A stretch of 35,575 nt of DNA from positions 1 to 35,575 of the forward strand of contig JAJRVQ010000143.1 of assembly GCA_024277255.1 (NCBI GenBank). The letters run 5' to 3'. A program made the position numbers and the translations under genes. Position 1 is the first letter of the stretch. Each line of letters begins with the position of its first letter. This stretch comes from Acidobacteriota bacterium. GTDB lineage: Bacteria; Acidobacteriota; Thermoanaerobaculia; Multivoradales; SZUA-115. Under the pieces are notes generated by a model. That model was not told where the DNA came from and did no database searches. It saw only the letters and a program-made list of their open reading frames with translations. Of the stretch, positions 1-7,170 are shown piece after piece.

Positions 1-1
1 G

Positions 2-118
2 ATTCTTCGCCTCCTCCAGCTCAACTTGTTCGAACGAAGGCCGCTCGAACAGCTCCTCAGACCGCCTGATCCCGTCGCAACGGATATTCCTCTTCAGCTC
101 CACCTCGGGATTGCATGA
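2..118 (+). pseudogene. Transposase C-terminal fragment, cut by window edge
   Basis: An open frame enters from the left edge and stops at TGA 116-118, giving about 38 residues. It contains LLQLNLFERRPLEQLL, which resembles the C-terminal tails of some DDE (IS4-like) transposases, where an NLFE(R/K)R motif sits close to the end. The rest of the gene lies outside the window, so I cannot tell whether the element is intact. The sequence just after the stop (about 119-140) could hold the right end of that insertion sequence, but no partner repeat is visible. The family assignment is from memory of the motif and is uncertain. Confidence 0.5.
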
Positions 119-326
119 AAGTTAGTGGGACAGCAGTGACCAGTGGTACAGCTGGACCTGCTGGAAAGGTGGCTGTTGAGCTAGTTCGATTCGCTCGGCC
201 CGCTGGCGTGGCAAGGGGTGCTCCCCCGCTCGCCGCGCTCAGCGGACGGGTCGTCTGGGTTCGGAGTCTGGGTCTCGGGGCTCCAGCTCCGGCCCCTCTC
301 TGATGGTTTTTCTAGGAGGTATTGAC

Positions 327-983
327 ATGGATCGGCGATGTTTCCCCCTGGTGGCGATTCTTTTCCTGACCCTGGGTGCGATCGCGGCGGTGGCTCCGGC
401 GTGGGCCGGCAACCCTGTATACGGCGTCCCGGAGGTCGGTCAGCTCCTCAAAGTCTGCGACTATATCGGTCCGAATTACCCGCCCGGAACCGTGGTTCCG
501 GAGGATTGCTTTCCGCAGTTGCACTCCCTGCGGCTCTTTCCTGGTACCAGTATGTCGGGCAGTGTCGAGGATCTGTTCGTTCCTGGAGCCGGCCTGATCC
601 TGTGGGCCGTTCCTTACAGAAATGCAGAGTGCTCGTTGGCCCTGTCTTTTATTTTCGAGGTTCCCAGTCCCGCACTGGCCAACGAATTGGTGGTGGGCTA
701 CTGGACAGCAAACGGCGATGCAAAGGTGCGTGTGGAGGTGCTCGATCCCCAAGGTGGCAAGTCCTATCCTCTGGAGTGTGACCTGGCTGGCTGGAAGGTG
801 ACCGGTGAACTGGCGTGCGACCTTCCGCTCGAGGCGCTCAGCTTACGGCTCAAGTCACAGCCTTTACTTGAGATTCTGATGGCGATCGAGGTGAGGTGCG
901 ACAAGAGTCTGAAAGGTGTTGGTGCGGACGCGGTTGCGGTGAGCAAGGTGAGGCTGGGGCCGCCGCCACGACCACCGAAATGA
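327..983 (+). CDS. Secreted hypothetical protein
   Basis: A 218-residue protein of unknown function. I chose ATG 327 over the in-frame ATG at 303 because AGGAGGT at 314-320 sits 6 nt before it and because it puts a signal peptide at the very N-terminus: an MDRR basic start, a hydrophobic stretch at about residues 6-24, and an AWA cleavage site near residue 27. The mature part has several cysteines (KVCDY, EDCF, NAECS, LECD, LACD, VRCD), suggesting disulfides in a periplasmic or extracellular fold, and ends in the proline-rich PPPRPPK. No known domain is recognised. It stands alone on the plus strand and converges on the minus-strand group starting with the small protein at 1046-1255. Confidence 0.75.
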   Translation: MDRRCFPLVAILFLTLGAIAAVAPAWAGNPVYGVPEVGQLLKVCDYIGPNYPPGTVVPEDCFPQLHSLRLFPGTSMSGSVEDLFVPGAGLILWAVPYRNAECSLALSFIFEVPSPALANELVVGYWTANGDAKVRVEVLDPQGGKSYPLECDLAGWKVTGELACDLPLEALSLRLKSQPLLEILMAIEVRCDKSLKGVGADAVAVSKVRLGPPPRPPK

Positions 984-986
984 TCG

Positions 987-1049
987 CTGGCGATGGGCCA
1001 CCTCTTCGGTTGGTGGTTGGAAGGTCCTGGCAGGGTGGCCCATCGCTAG
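987..1049. terminator. Hairpin between convergent genes
   Basis: GCGATGGGCCACC at 990-1002 is perfectly complementary to GGTGGCCCATCGC at 1034-1046. The stem extends outward by one G-T and two Watson-Crick pairs to about 987 and 1049; the loop is about 31 nt. It lies exactly between the stop at 983 and the stop of the minus-strand gene at 1046, as a bidirectional terminator would. No U-tract follows on either strand, so termination activity is inferred from position. Confidence 0.5.
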
Positions 1050-1255
1050 TCGCTCGATCTATCCTGGTCAGCCGGATCCTCGGGCGGCTTGCCACGACGC
1101 TGAGCGCCACCCAAGGCGGCACCGATGGCGACGCCGACGGCGAGACCGATTGCGATGTTGTCCAAGGCCACTCCCAGGGCCACACCGATCGCAATGCCGA
1201 TGGCCATCCCAGTGCCGCCGCTCGATTTGAACGCTCTTTTTTTTGCCTCGGACAT
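1046..1255 (-). CDS. Small glycine-zipper membrane protein
   Basis: A 69-residue protein. The start ATG at 1255 follows AAGGAGGAG about 9 nt upstream, so it is likely expressed despite its size. The N-terminus is hydrophilic (MSEAKKRAFKSS), then residues 14-50 form a nearly uncharged segment rich in Gly and Ala with small residues every four positions (GMAIGIAIGVALGVAL, then GLAVGVAIGAALGGA), and the tail is charged (RRGKPPEDPADQDRSSD). Repeated GxxxG spacing is the glycine-zipper pattern of packed membrane helices, seen for example in Gly-zipper outer-membrane and stress proteins. Two helices with a short DN turn are plausible. The role is unknown. It lies 79 nt downstream of the FAD oxidase on the same strand. 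Confidence 0.7.
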   Translation of the reverse strand: MSEAKKRAFKSSGGTGMAIGIAIGVALGVALDNIAIGLAVGVAIGAALGGAQRRGKPPEDPADQDRSSD

Positions 1256-1334
1256 GTCTGATGCCTCCTCCTTGGAGTTGCTGGGTGAGATGGTGGTTGA
1301 CCCGAATAGCCTGGTCTGACGCTGCTCCGGGAGG

Positions 1335-2744
1335 CTATGAATCCGGGAAAATCTTGCCCGGATTGAGGATGCCGAGGGGGTCGAAGGCCTTCTTGACCTG
1401 TCGCATGAGAGCGAGGGTCGGTGGATCGATGGCCAGCGGCAGGAGCTGTTTTTGCGACCAGCCGATACCGTGTTCGCCGGAGAGAGTGCCGCCGAGGTCG
1501 ATCACGGCGCGGAAGAGCTGTTCTTCGGCGGCGTCGCGGCGGCTCGCCCATTCTTCGAGCGGTAGTTCGCCGCGCAGGAGGTTGACGTGCAGGTTGCCGT
1601 CTCCGGCGTGGCCGTAGCAGATGGCGGTGAGACCGTGGTCGGCGGCCGCCCGGCGAGCGGCGCGGACGAGGTCGGCCAACGCCTTGCGCGGCACCACGGT
1701 ATCGGCCTCCTTGTAAACGCTGCGGTGTTTGACCGCTTCGCCGATCTTGCTGCGCACCTCCCACAAGCGCCGCTGCTCGGCGGCGTCTTGGGCCACCAGC
1801 GGCTCGCCGGCGCCCAGTGACTCGACCAGGTCGGCGATGGCGGCGGCCCGTTCGAGCAGCTCGTCGGCCACCTCGCCGTCGAGCTCCACCAGCAGCATGG
1901 CCTCTTGGTCCACCAGTCCCGGCGGTAAGACCATCACCTCGCCCACGGCGCGGAGTGCTTCCGCTTCCATCAACTCGCAGGTGGCCGGGTCGAATCCGGC
2001 GAGGAAGATCTCTTCGACCGCGGCGGCGGCGGCGTCGAGGGCGGGGAAGGGGATGACAAGGACGAGGGTGGTGGCCGGTTTGGGCAGCAGGCGCAGGGTG
2101 GCGGCGGTGATGATCGCCAGGGTGCCCTCGGAGCCGACCAGGAGTTGGGTCAGGTTGTAGCCGGTGGCGTCCTTGCGGGTGCGAGCGCCGGTGCGGATCA
2201 ACTCGCCGCTGGGCAGCACCGCTTCGAGCGACAGCACGTAGCGCCGGGTAGTGCCGTACTTGCAGGAGTGCGGTCCGGCCGAGTCTTCGGCCAGGTTGCC
2301 GGCCAGCAGGCAGGTGTCGCCGCTGGCGGGATCGGGCGGATAGAACAGTCCCTGCTCCTCGACCTGGCGCTGCAAGTGGCCGGTGATCACTCCGGCCTCA
2401 GCTTCGCAGGAGAGATCCCGGCGATCGATCCAACGGATCTTGTCGAGCCGTTCGACCGACAGACAGATTCCTCCGGCAACGGGAAGTGCGCCGCCCGAAA
2501 GACCGGTGCCGGCGCCGCGGGGAGTCACCGCTAGACGCAATTCGCTGGCCAGCCGCATCACAGCCGCCACCTGATCCGGTGTCGCGGGAAGGGCGACCGC
2601 TTGGGGCGGGAAGTGCAGATCCTCCGTCTCGTCGCGCCCGTAGCGCTGGCGCGCCGGCTCGTCGGTGCGCAAGCCTTCTTCGCCCAAGATGGCGTGCAAC
2701 CGTTCCAGCGCCGCCGGGTCGATCGGATGAAAAGTCGAGGTCAT
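1335..2744 (-). CDS. FAD-binding oxidase, GlcD / D-lactate dehydrogenase type
   Basis: A 469-residue member of the FAD-linked oxidase family that includes the glycolate oxidase subunit GlcD and D-lactate dehydrogenases, which oxidise 2-hydroxyacids to 2-oxoacids. The N-terminal half is the PCMH-type FAD domain, with AGTGLSGGALPVAGG contacting the cofactor. The C-terminal FAD-oxidase domain carries CYGHAGDGNLHVNLL and the near-terminal SGEHGIGWSQK, both family hallmarks. Length is typical for a stand-alone GlcD. I start at ATG 2744 (MTSTFHPID); the open frame extends 19 codons further upstream but that part is basic and low quality. No strong ribosome site is seen. fxsA ends 19 nt upstream on the same strand, so the two may be co-transcribed. 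The precise substrate cannot be read from sequence. Confidence 0.88.
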   Translation of the reverse strand: MTSTFHPIDPAALERLHAILGEEGLRTDEPARQRYGRDETEDLHFPPQAVALPATPDQVAAVMRLASELRLAVTPRGAGTGLSGGALPVAGGICLSVERLDKIRWIDRRDLSCEAEAGVITGHLQRQVEEQGLFYPPDPASGDTCLLAGNLAEDSAGPHSCKYGTTRRYVLSLEAVLPSGELIRTGARTRKDATGYNLTQLLVGSEGTLAIITAATLRLLPKPATTLVLVIPFPALDAAAAAVEEIFLAGFDPATCELMEAEALRAVGEVMVLPPGLVDQEAMLLVELDGEVADELLERAAAIADLVESLGAGEPLVAQDAAEQRRLWEVRSKIGEAVKHRSVYKEADTVVPRKALADLVRAARRAAADHGLTAICYGHAGDGNLHVNLLRGELPLEEWASRRDAAEEQLFRAVIDLGGTLSGEHGIGWSQKQLLPLAIDPPTLALMRQVKKAFDPLGILNPGKIFPDS

Positions 2745-2763
2745 GGTGAGGACTTTACCCGTT

Positions 2764-3291
2764 TCACGCCGACTCTTTCCGCGACTCCCTCTTCGCCGCA
2801 CTGTCGGAGATGTCGCGGACGACTTGGGCCTCCACCTCGATCACCGGGCCACCGTCGCCGGCGGCGGAGCCGACTCTGGGCGGGCTTCCAACTCCCGGGT
2901 GACTGCCGGGGGGCACACCGGCACCGCGGGTGATTCTTCGGGCCAACCAACCCTCCAGCCGCCGGGCGAGACGGGAGCGGATCGGCGGAACCAGAAGGGC
3001 GAAGCCGGTGAGATCGGTGAGCAGCCCGGGAGTCAGCAGGACCGCGCCGGCGATCAAGATCAGCAGGCCATCGAGCAGGGTGCGACCCGGCGGCCGACCG
3101 GCCGCCGACTCTTGCTGGAAGCGCTTCCAGGTCGCCAGCCCTTGCTGCCGCGCCAAGGAGGCTCCGAGAATTCCCGTCGTCACCACCAGAGCCACCGTCG
3201 CCGCCAGGCCGATGCGATCGCCGAGTTGTACCAGCAGATAGAACTCGATCAGCGGAACGGTGATGAAGAGCAAGAGGAGCCGGGCCAGCAT
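2764..3291 (-). CDS. fxsA: FxsA family membrane protein
   Basis: A 175-residue inner-membrane protein of the FxsA family, named for the E. coli gene that suppresses F-plasmid exclusion of phage T7. The characteristic start (MLARLLLLFITVPLIEFYLL) and the central GLATWKRFQQ and LLTPGLLTDLTGFALL segments match the family. Three or four membrane helices fall in residues 1-120; the C-terminal 60 residues are hydrophilic and rich in Gly, Arg and Ser and are probably cytoplasmic. The cellular function of the family is poorly known. The start ATG at 3291 has GGAAGG immediately before it, an unusually short spacing. It is first in a possible minus-strand unit with the GlcD-like oxidase. Confidence 0.85.
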   Translation of the reverse strand: MLARLLLLFITVPLIEFYLLVQLGDRIGLAATVALVVTTGILGASLARQQGLATWKRFQQESAAGRPPGRTLLDGLLILIAGAVLLTPGLLTDLTGFALLVPPIRSRLARRLEGWLARRITRGAGVPPGSHPGVGSPPRVGSAAGDGGPVIEVEAQVVRDISDSAAKRESRKESA

Positions 3292-3629
3292 CCTTCCACT
3301 CTCGACGAAGATGAGCGGGAGGTCAAGGGCCGGTGAGATACAGAGTTGAAAATATGGGGTCTGTCCTCCTTGTTGGTGATCTTAGGTAGCTTCCGAGACG
3401 CGGAAAAACTGGTAGATTGGCCTTGGACAGAGCCAGCAATCTGTATTCTCGGTGCATCCCGGACACCGGCGCGTTGCAGCGGAGTCGGTGCGGCGTCGTT
3501 GTAGAATTGTTGCAGAGTCGCTGCAACACGACGGTTCCGCCGGGTGGCGAAGGAGGCGAGTGTGGCGATGAATCTGCATTGCCAGACGCTGGTTTAGGAG
3601 GAGTTCAAGGGAAGGATGGAAAGATCGCA
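3292..3629. other. Intergenic region with possible operator
   Basis: A 338-nt stretch between divergent genes (fxsA on minus and the FG-GAP protein on plus). An open frame continues through part of it from 3417, but its translation looks non-coding. It holds a possible repeat fragment at 3348-3367 and a perfect GTTGCA/TGCAAC dyad at 3509-3527, with another GTTGCAGC at 3473-3480. I see no clear -35/-10 pair and no RNA gene. Confidence 0.4.
3509..3527. promoter_or_regulatory. Perfect dyad GTTGCA-N7-TGCAAC
   Basis: GTTGCA at 3509-3514 and TGCAAC at 3522-3527 are exact inverted repeats around a 7-nt centre, about 100 nt before the probable start of the FG-GAP protein. A related GTTGCAGC occurs 36 nt upstream at 3473. 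The size and spacing fit a dimeric repressor or activator site, but no cognate regulator is encoded nearby, so this is a candidate only. Confidence 0.3.
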
Positions 3630-5420
3630 GTGAGTGCCCCCGCCGAGCGTCAACCTGGACGGCGAGCCGTGAGGTGGGCCGCGCTTGGCGGTGCGTTGAC
3701 CCTTTGGACCGCTCAGTTTCTGGCCTCGGCGAGCCCGCTGGCCGGCTCTGCTTCGAGCCCTCTCTTCGAGGAGGTTTCGCCTCAATCCGGAGTGGATTTT
3801 GTCCACTTCAACGGTATGACCGGTGAGTTTTACTTCCCGGAAATGACGGGCCAAGGCGGCGCCTTCCTCGATTACGACGGCGACGGCGACCTCGATCTTT
3901 ACCTGGTTCAGGGGGCTCTACTGGGTGATGGCAAGACCATCGAGCAGGCCACCTTTCCCTTTCGCGGCACAGGTACGCCCAGCGATCGTCTGCTGCGCAA
4001 CGATTCGCCGGCGGATGGCACCGCCTGGCGGTTCACCGACGTCACGCGACGTTCGGCGATTGTGGCGCGAGGCTATGGCATGGGGGTCGCCACCGGCGAT
4101 TTCGACAACGATGGTTGGGTGGATATCTACGTGACGAACTACGGCTCGAACCAGCTGTGGCGCAACCTGGGCGATGGGACCTTCGCCGAGGTCACCGCCG
4201 CCTCCGGTACCGACGATCCGCGGTGGAGCACCAGCGCCGCTTTTGTCGACTATGACGGCGACGGCTGGCTGGATCTGTACGTGGCCAACTACGTCGATTT
4301 CTCCCTCAGCCGCAATCCGCGCTGCTATGCCGAGAGCAGTCGGCGCGACTACTGCGGCCCCTCCGGCTTTCCCTCGCTGCACGACCGGTTGCTGCACAAC
4401 CGGGGCGATGGAACGTTCGAGGATGTCTCGGTGCGCTCGGGTGTGGGCCGCCCCGCCGGAGCGGGGCTGGGGGTGGTGAGTAGCGACTTCAATGGCGATG
4501 GCCGGATCGATCTGTACGTGGCCAACGACGGTGAGGCGAACTTTTTGTGGCTCAACCAGGGAGACGGCACCTTCGTCGACGACGCCTTGTTTGCCGGAGT
4601 GGCGGTCAACCGGGCCGGCGAGCCGGAGGCGAGCATGGGGGTCGACGCGGGCGATTTCGACGGCGACGGCGACGACGATCTCTTCATGACTCACCTGATG
4701 GGCGAGAGCAACACGCTGTTCGCCAACCTGGGCGACGGCGTTTTTGAAGATCGGTCGATCGAACTCGGTCTGGCGGCATCGAGCCTGCCGTCGACCGCCT
4801 TTGGTACCTCGTGGTTCGACTACGACAATGACGGCTGGCTCGACTTGCTGGTGCTCAACGGCGCGGTGCGAATTCTCGAAGATCTCGCCCAGGCGGGGGA
4901 TCCGTATCCGCTCGATCAGTCGAATCAGCTCTTTCGAAATCGGGGCGGTCGCCGTTTCGAGGAGACCACCGAGTTCGCTGGGGAGGCCTTCGCACGGGCC
5001 GAGGTGAGCCGCGGAGCCGCCTTTGGCGATGCCGACAACGATGGTGATCTCGACCTGTTGGTGTTCAACAACAGCGGTCCGGTCCGCCTGCTGCGCAACC
5101 GAGCCGCGGACGGAGCCGGTTGGTTGAGCGTGCGTTTCTTGGACGGCGCCAGCGGGCGTAACCTGCTGGGAAGCCGGGCGGTTCTCCGCCGCCGGGAGGC
5201 ACCGGACCTCCATCGGCGGCTGCACACCGATGGCAGTTACTGTTCGGCGCGCGATGCGCGGGCCTTCTTCGGCTTGGATGCGACTCCCGCACAGCGCCTC
5301 GCCGCACTGGAGCTGATCTCACCGCACGGTGCGCGGCTGCGTCTCGAAGGCGGGCCGGCCCGCCGCCACTGGATCATCCGCGCGCCACAAGCGGTCTCCA
5401 CAGCGGCGGTCGCGCAGTGA
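3630..5420 (+). CDS. Exported FG-GAP / ASPIC-UnbV repeat protein (CRTAC1-like)
   Basis: About 596 residues from GTG 3630. This start, or GTG 3669, places a signal-like segment (RWAALGGALTLWTAQFLASA) at the N-terminus; the frame stays open back to ATG 3417, but that extra part looks non-coding. The body is a chain of FG-GAP/VCBS beta-propeller repeats, each with a calcium-type acidic loop: DYDGDGDLDLYL, DFDNDGWVDIYV, DYDGDGWLDLYV, DFNGDGRIDLYV, DFDGDGDDDLFM, DYDNDGWLDLLV, DADNDGDLDLLV. The C-terminal 90 residues match the ASPIC/UnbV module (HTDGSYCSARDARAFFGLD). Family members are exported, calcium-binding and of unclear function, often next to TPR proteins, as here: the stop overlaps the next start in GTGA. 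No enzymatic residues are visible. Confidence 0.85.
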   Translation: MSAPAERQPGRRAVRWAALGGALTLWTAQFLASASPLAGSASSPLFEEVSPQSGVDFVHFNGMTGEFYFPEMTGQGGAFLDYDGDGDLDLYLVQGALLGDGKTIEQATFPFRGTGTPSDRLLRNDSPADGTAWRFTDVTRRSAIVARGYGMGVATGDFDNDGWVDIYVTNYGSNQLWRNLGDGTFAEVTAASGTDDPRWSTSAAFVDYDGDGWLDLYVANYVDFSLSRNPRCYAESSRRDYCGPSGFPSLHDRLLHNRGDGTFEDVSVRSGVGRPAGAGLGVVSSDFNGDGRIDLYVANDGEANFLWLNQGDGTFVDDALFAGVAVNRAGEPEASMGVDAGDFDGDGDDDLFMTHLMGESNTLFANLGDGVFEDRSIELGLAASSLPSTAFGTSWFDYDNDGWLDLLVLNGAVRILEDLAQAGDPYPLDQSNQLFRNRGGRRFEETTEFAGEAFARAEVSRGAAFGDADNDGDLDLLVFNNSGPVRLLRNRAADGAGWLSVRFLDGASGRNLLGSRAVLRRREAPDLHRRLHTDGSYCSARDARAFFGLDATPAQRLAALELISPHGARLRLEGGPARRHWIIRAPQAVSTAAVAQ

Positions 5421-7099
5421 GGTCCCGCCGACTCATCAGCCTCTCGCTGCTCTTTCTTTGCCTGCCGTGGTCGGCTCTTTGCGCCGCGGGGATGGTGAAT
5501 GGTGAAACGGATCGGTCCGCGCCGTCACTGCAAGACAGTGGTGTTGAGGACAGCGGCGTCGAGGTATCGGAACCTCTCGAAGCGATCCCGTTCCCGGATC
5601 TAGACACGTTGGAGCCTGCCGTCGCAGGCCAACTCCTGGAAACTCGAATTCTGATGCAAGCAGCGTTAGCGAACTTGAATCTACCGACCGCGGAGCGCGG
5701 CGCGGCGTTGGGGTCCGGCTGCCGGCTGTTTCACGCTTACAAGATCGCCAGCACCGCGGCCGCCTGCTACCGCAACGCCAGCCGGTTGGCGCCCGAAGAT
5801 CCGCAGTGGCACCATCTGCTGGCCGTATTGGAGCAGCAGGAAGGACACCTGGAGGAGGCCGTGGCCGCCTACACCAAGGAGTTGGCGTTGACCCCGCGCA
5901 ACGTCGCGGCACTGGTGCGACTCGGCGAAACGTTGCTCGAACTCAACCGGCCAGAGGAGGCCTCCGAGGTCTTGTCGATGGCGCTCGACGCCGACCCCAC
6001 CTCGGCGGCGGCGATGGCGGGGATGGGCCAGGTGGCACTCTCCGCCAAGCGCTATGAGGAGGCGATCCTGCTCTTTGAGACGGCTCTGGCGGCGGCTCCG
6101 CAAGCCAATCGGCTGCATTATCCGCTGGGCCTGGCCTACCGCGGCGCGGGTAAGATGGACTTGGCGCGCCAGCACTTGGGGCTGCGCGGTCCGGTCGGTC
6201 TGGCTCCGCGAGACCCATGGGTGGAGGAGCTGCCGGAGCTGACCACCGGCGAGGTGGCCCATCTGCTGCGCGGTCGCCTGGCTTTCAAGGCGGGCAAGGC
6301 CGATATCGCCCTTGAGGAATTCCGTCAGGCGGTCGACGCGGCACCCGACAGCTCGCGCGCCCGGGTCAATCTAGGATCCGCCTTCTCGCAACTCGGCGAG
6401 AGCGCGGCCGCTGCCGAGCAGTTCCGCGAAGCGTTGCGAATCGATGCGAACAACAGCACGGCTCATTTCAATCTAGGCATGCTGCTGGCCCATCGTGGCG
6501 AGCTGGTGGAGGCCTCGAACCACTTGGCGAGCGCCGTTCGCCTGGATCCGGAAGACGCCGTTGCGCTGCGCGAACTGGCGGCGGTATTGGCTCGCGGTGG
6601 CCGTCACGACAAGGCTTTGCAGGCCTATGGTGAAGTGGTGCGGCTGGCTCCGGCGGACGAAGAGGCTCGGCTGGGTGAGGTGCGGGCGCTGGTCGCCCAG
6701 CAGCGCTACGGCGAGGCGGTGGAAAAACTTCGCGCCGCCCTCGAGCTGATGACGGACAGCGGCCAGCTGACCCACGCCTTGGCTCGTCTGCTGGCCGCCA
6801 GCCCGGATCCGGTGGTGCGCAACGGCGAAGAAGCTCTCCGCCTGGCTCAGCTGGCCTTCCGGGGCCGACCCAGCGTCGGCCATGCGGAGACCGTAGCGAT
6901 GGCCTTGGCCGAGTTGAACCGTTGCCAACAGGCGGCCGAGTGGCAGCGCAAGGCACTCGAAGCTAGCCAGAGCCAAGGGGTCGACTCCGCCGCGGCCGAG
7001 AGGTTGCAGGCCGCTCTCAAGATCTATGAAACCGAGGAATCCTGCCGCTATCCAGTCGCGGAGAACGGTAGCTCTACTTCTAAAGACAGACCGAACTGA
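5417..7099 (+). CDS. Exported tetratricopeptide repeat protein
   Basis: A 560-residue protein starting at GTG 5417, overlapping the previous stop by 4 nt (GTGA), so the pair is probably translationally coupled. The N-terminus is a Sec signal (RSRRLISLSLLFLCLPWSAL); the cysteine near residue 20 is not in a convincing lipobox. From about residue 80 onward it is a solenoid of TPR helices with typical spacing, such as ARVNLGSAFSQLGESAAAAE and AHFNLGMLLAHRGELVEA. TPR arrays bind proteins or peptides, so it may hold a partner in the periplasm, possibly the upstream propeller protein. Nothing enzymatic is seen. The end is hydrophilic (STSKDRPN). Confidence 0.83.
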   Translation: MRSRRLISLSLLFLCLPWSALCAAGMVNGETDRSAPSLQDSGVEDSGVEVSEPLEAIPFPDLDTLEPAVAGQLLETRILMQAALANLNLPTAERGAALGSGCRLFHAYKIASTAAACYRNASRLAPEDPQWHHLLAVLEQQEGHLEEAVAAYTKELALTPRNVAALVRLGETLLELNRPEEASEVLSMALDADPTSAAAMAGMGQVALSAKRYEEAILLFETALAAAPQANRLHYPLGLAYRGAGKMDLARQHLGLRGPVGLAPRDPWVEELPELTTGEVAHLLRGRLAFKAGKADIALEEFRQAVDAAPDSSRARVNLGSAFSQLGESAAAAEQFREALRIDANNSTAHFNLGMLLAHRGELVEASNHLASAVRLDPEDAVALRELAAVLARGGRHDKALQAYGEVVRLAPADEEARLGEVRALVAQQRYGEAVEKLRAALELMTDSGQLTHALARLLAASPDPVVRNGEEALRLAQLAFRGRPSVGHAETVAMALAELNRCQQAAEWQRKALEASQSQGVDSAAAERLQAALKIYETEESCRYPVAENGSSTSKDRPN

Positions 7100-7170
7100 A
7101 TTCGAACCTGCCCGTTCCGCGGAACACTTTGATCACCGTGGCGGGCTACAAAACACAGGAGGTTGGGAAG

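Noticed and set aside
1..103. Minus-strand open frame at the left edge
   Set aside because: The plus-strand reading gives a recognisable transposase tail, and the minus reading lacks a ribosome site and family match.
115..303. 62-codon plus-strand frame after the transposase fragment
   Set aside because: No ribosome site, low-complexity GC-driven translation, and it runs into the leader of the real gene at 327.
3918..5225. 435-codon minus-strand open frame
   Set aside because: It lies antisense to the FG-GAP repeats, and its repetitive appearance mirrors them.
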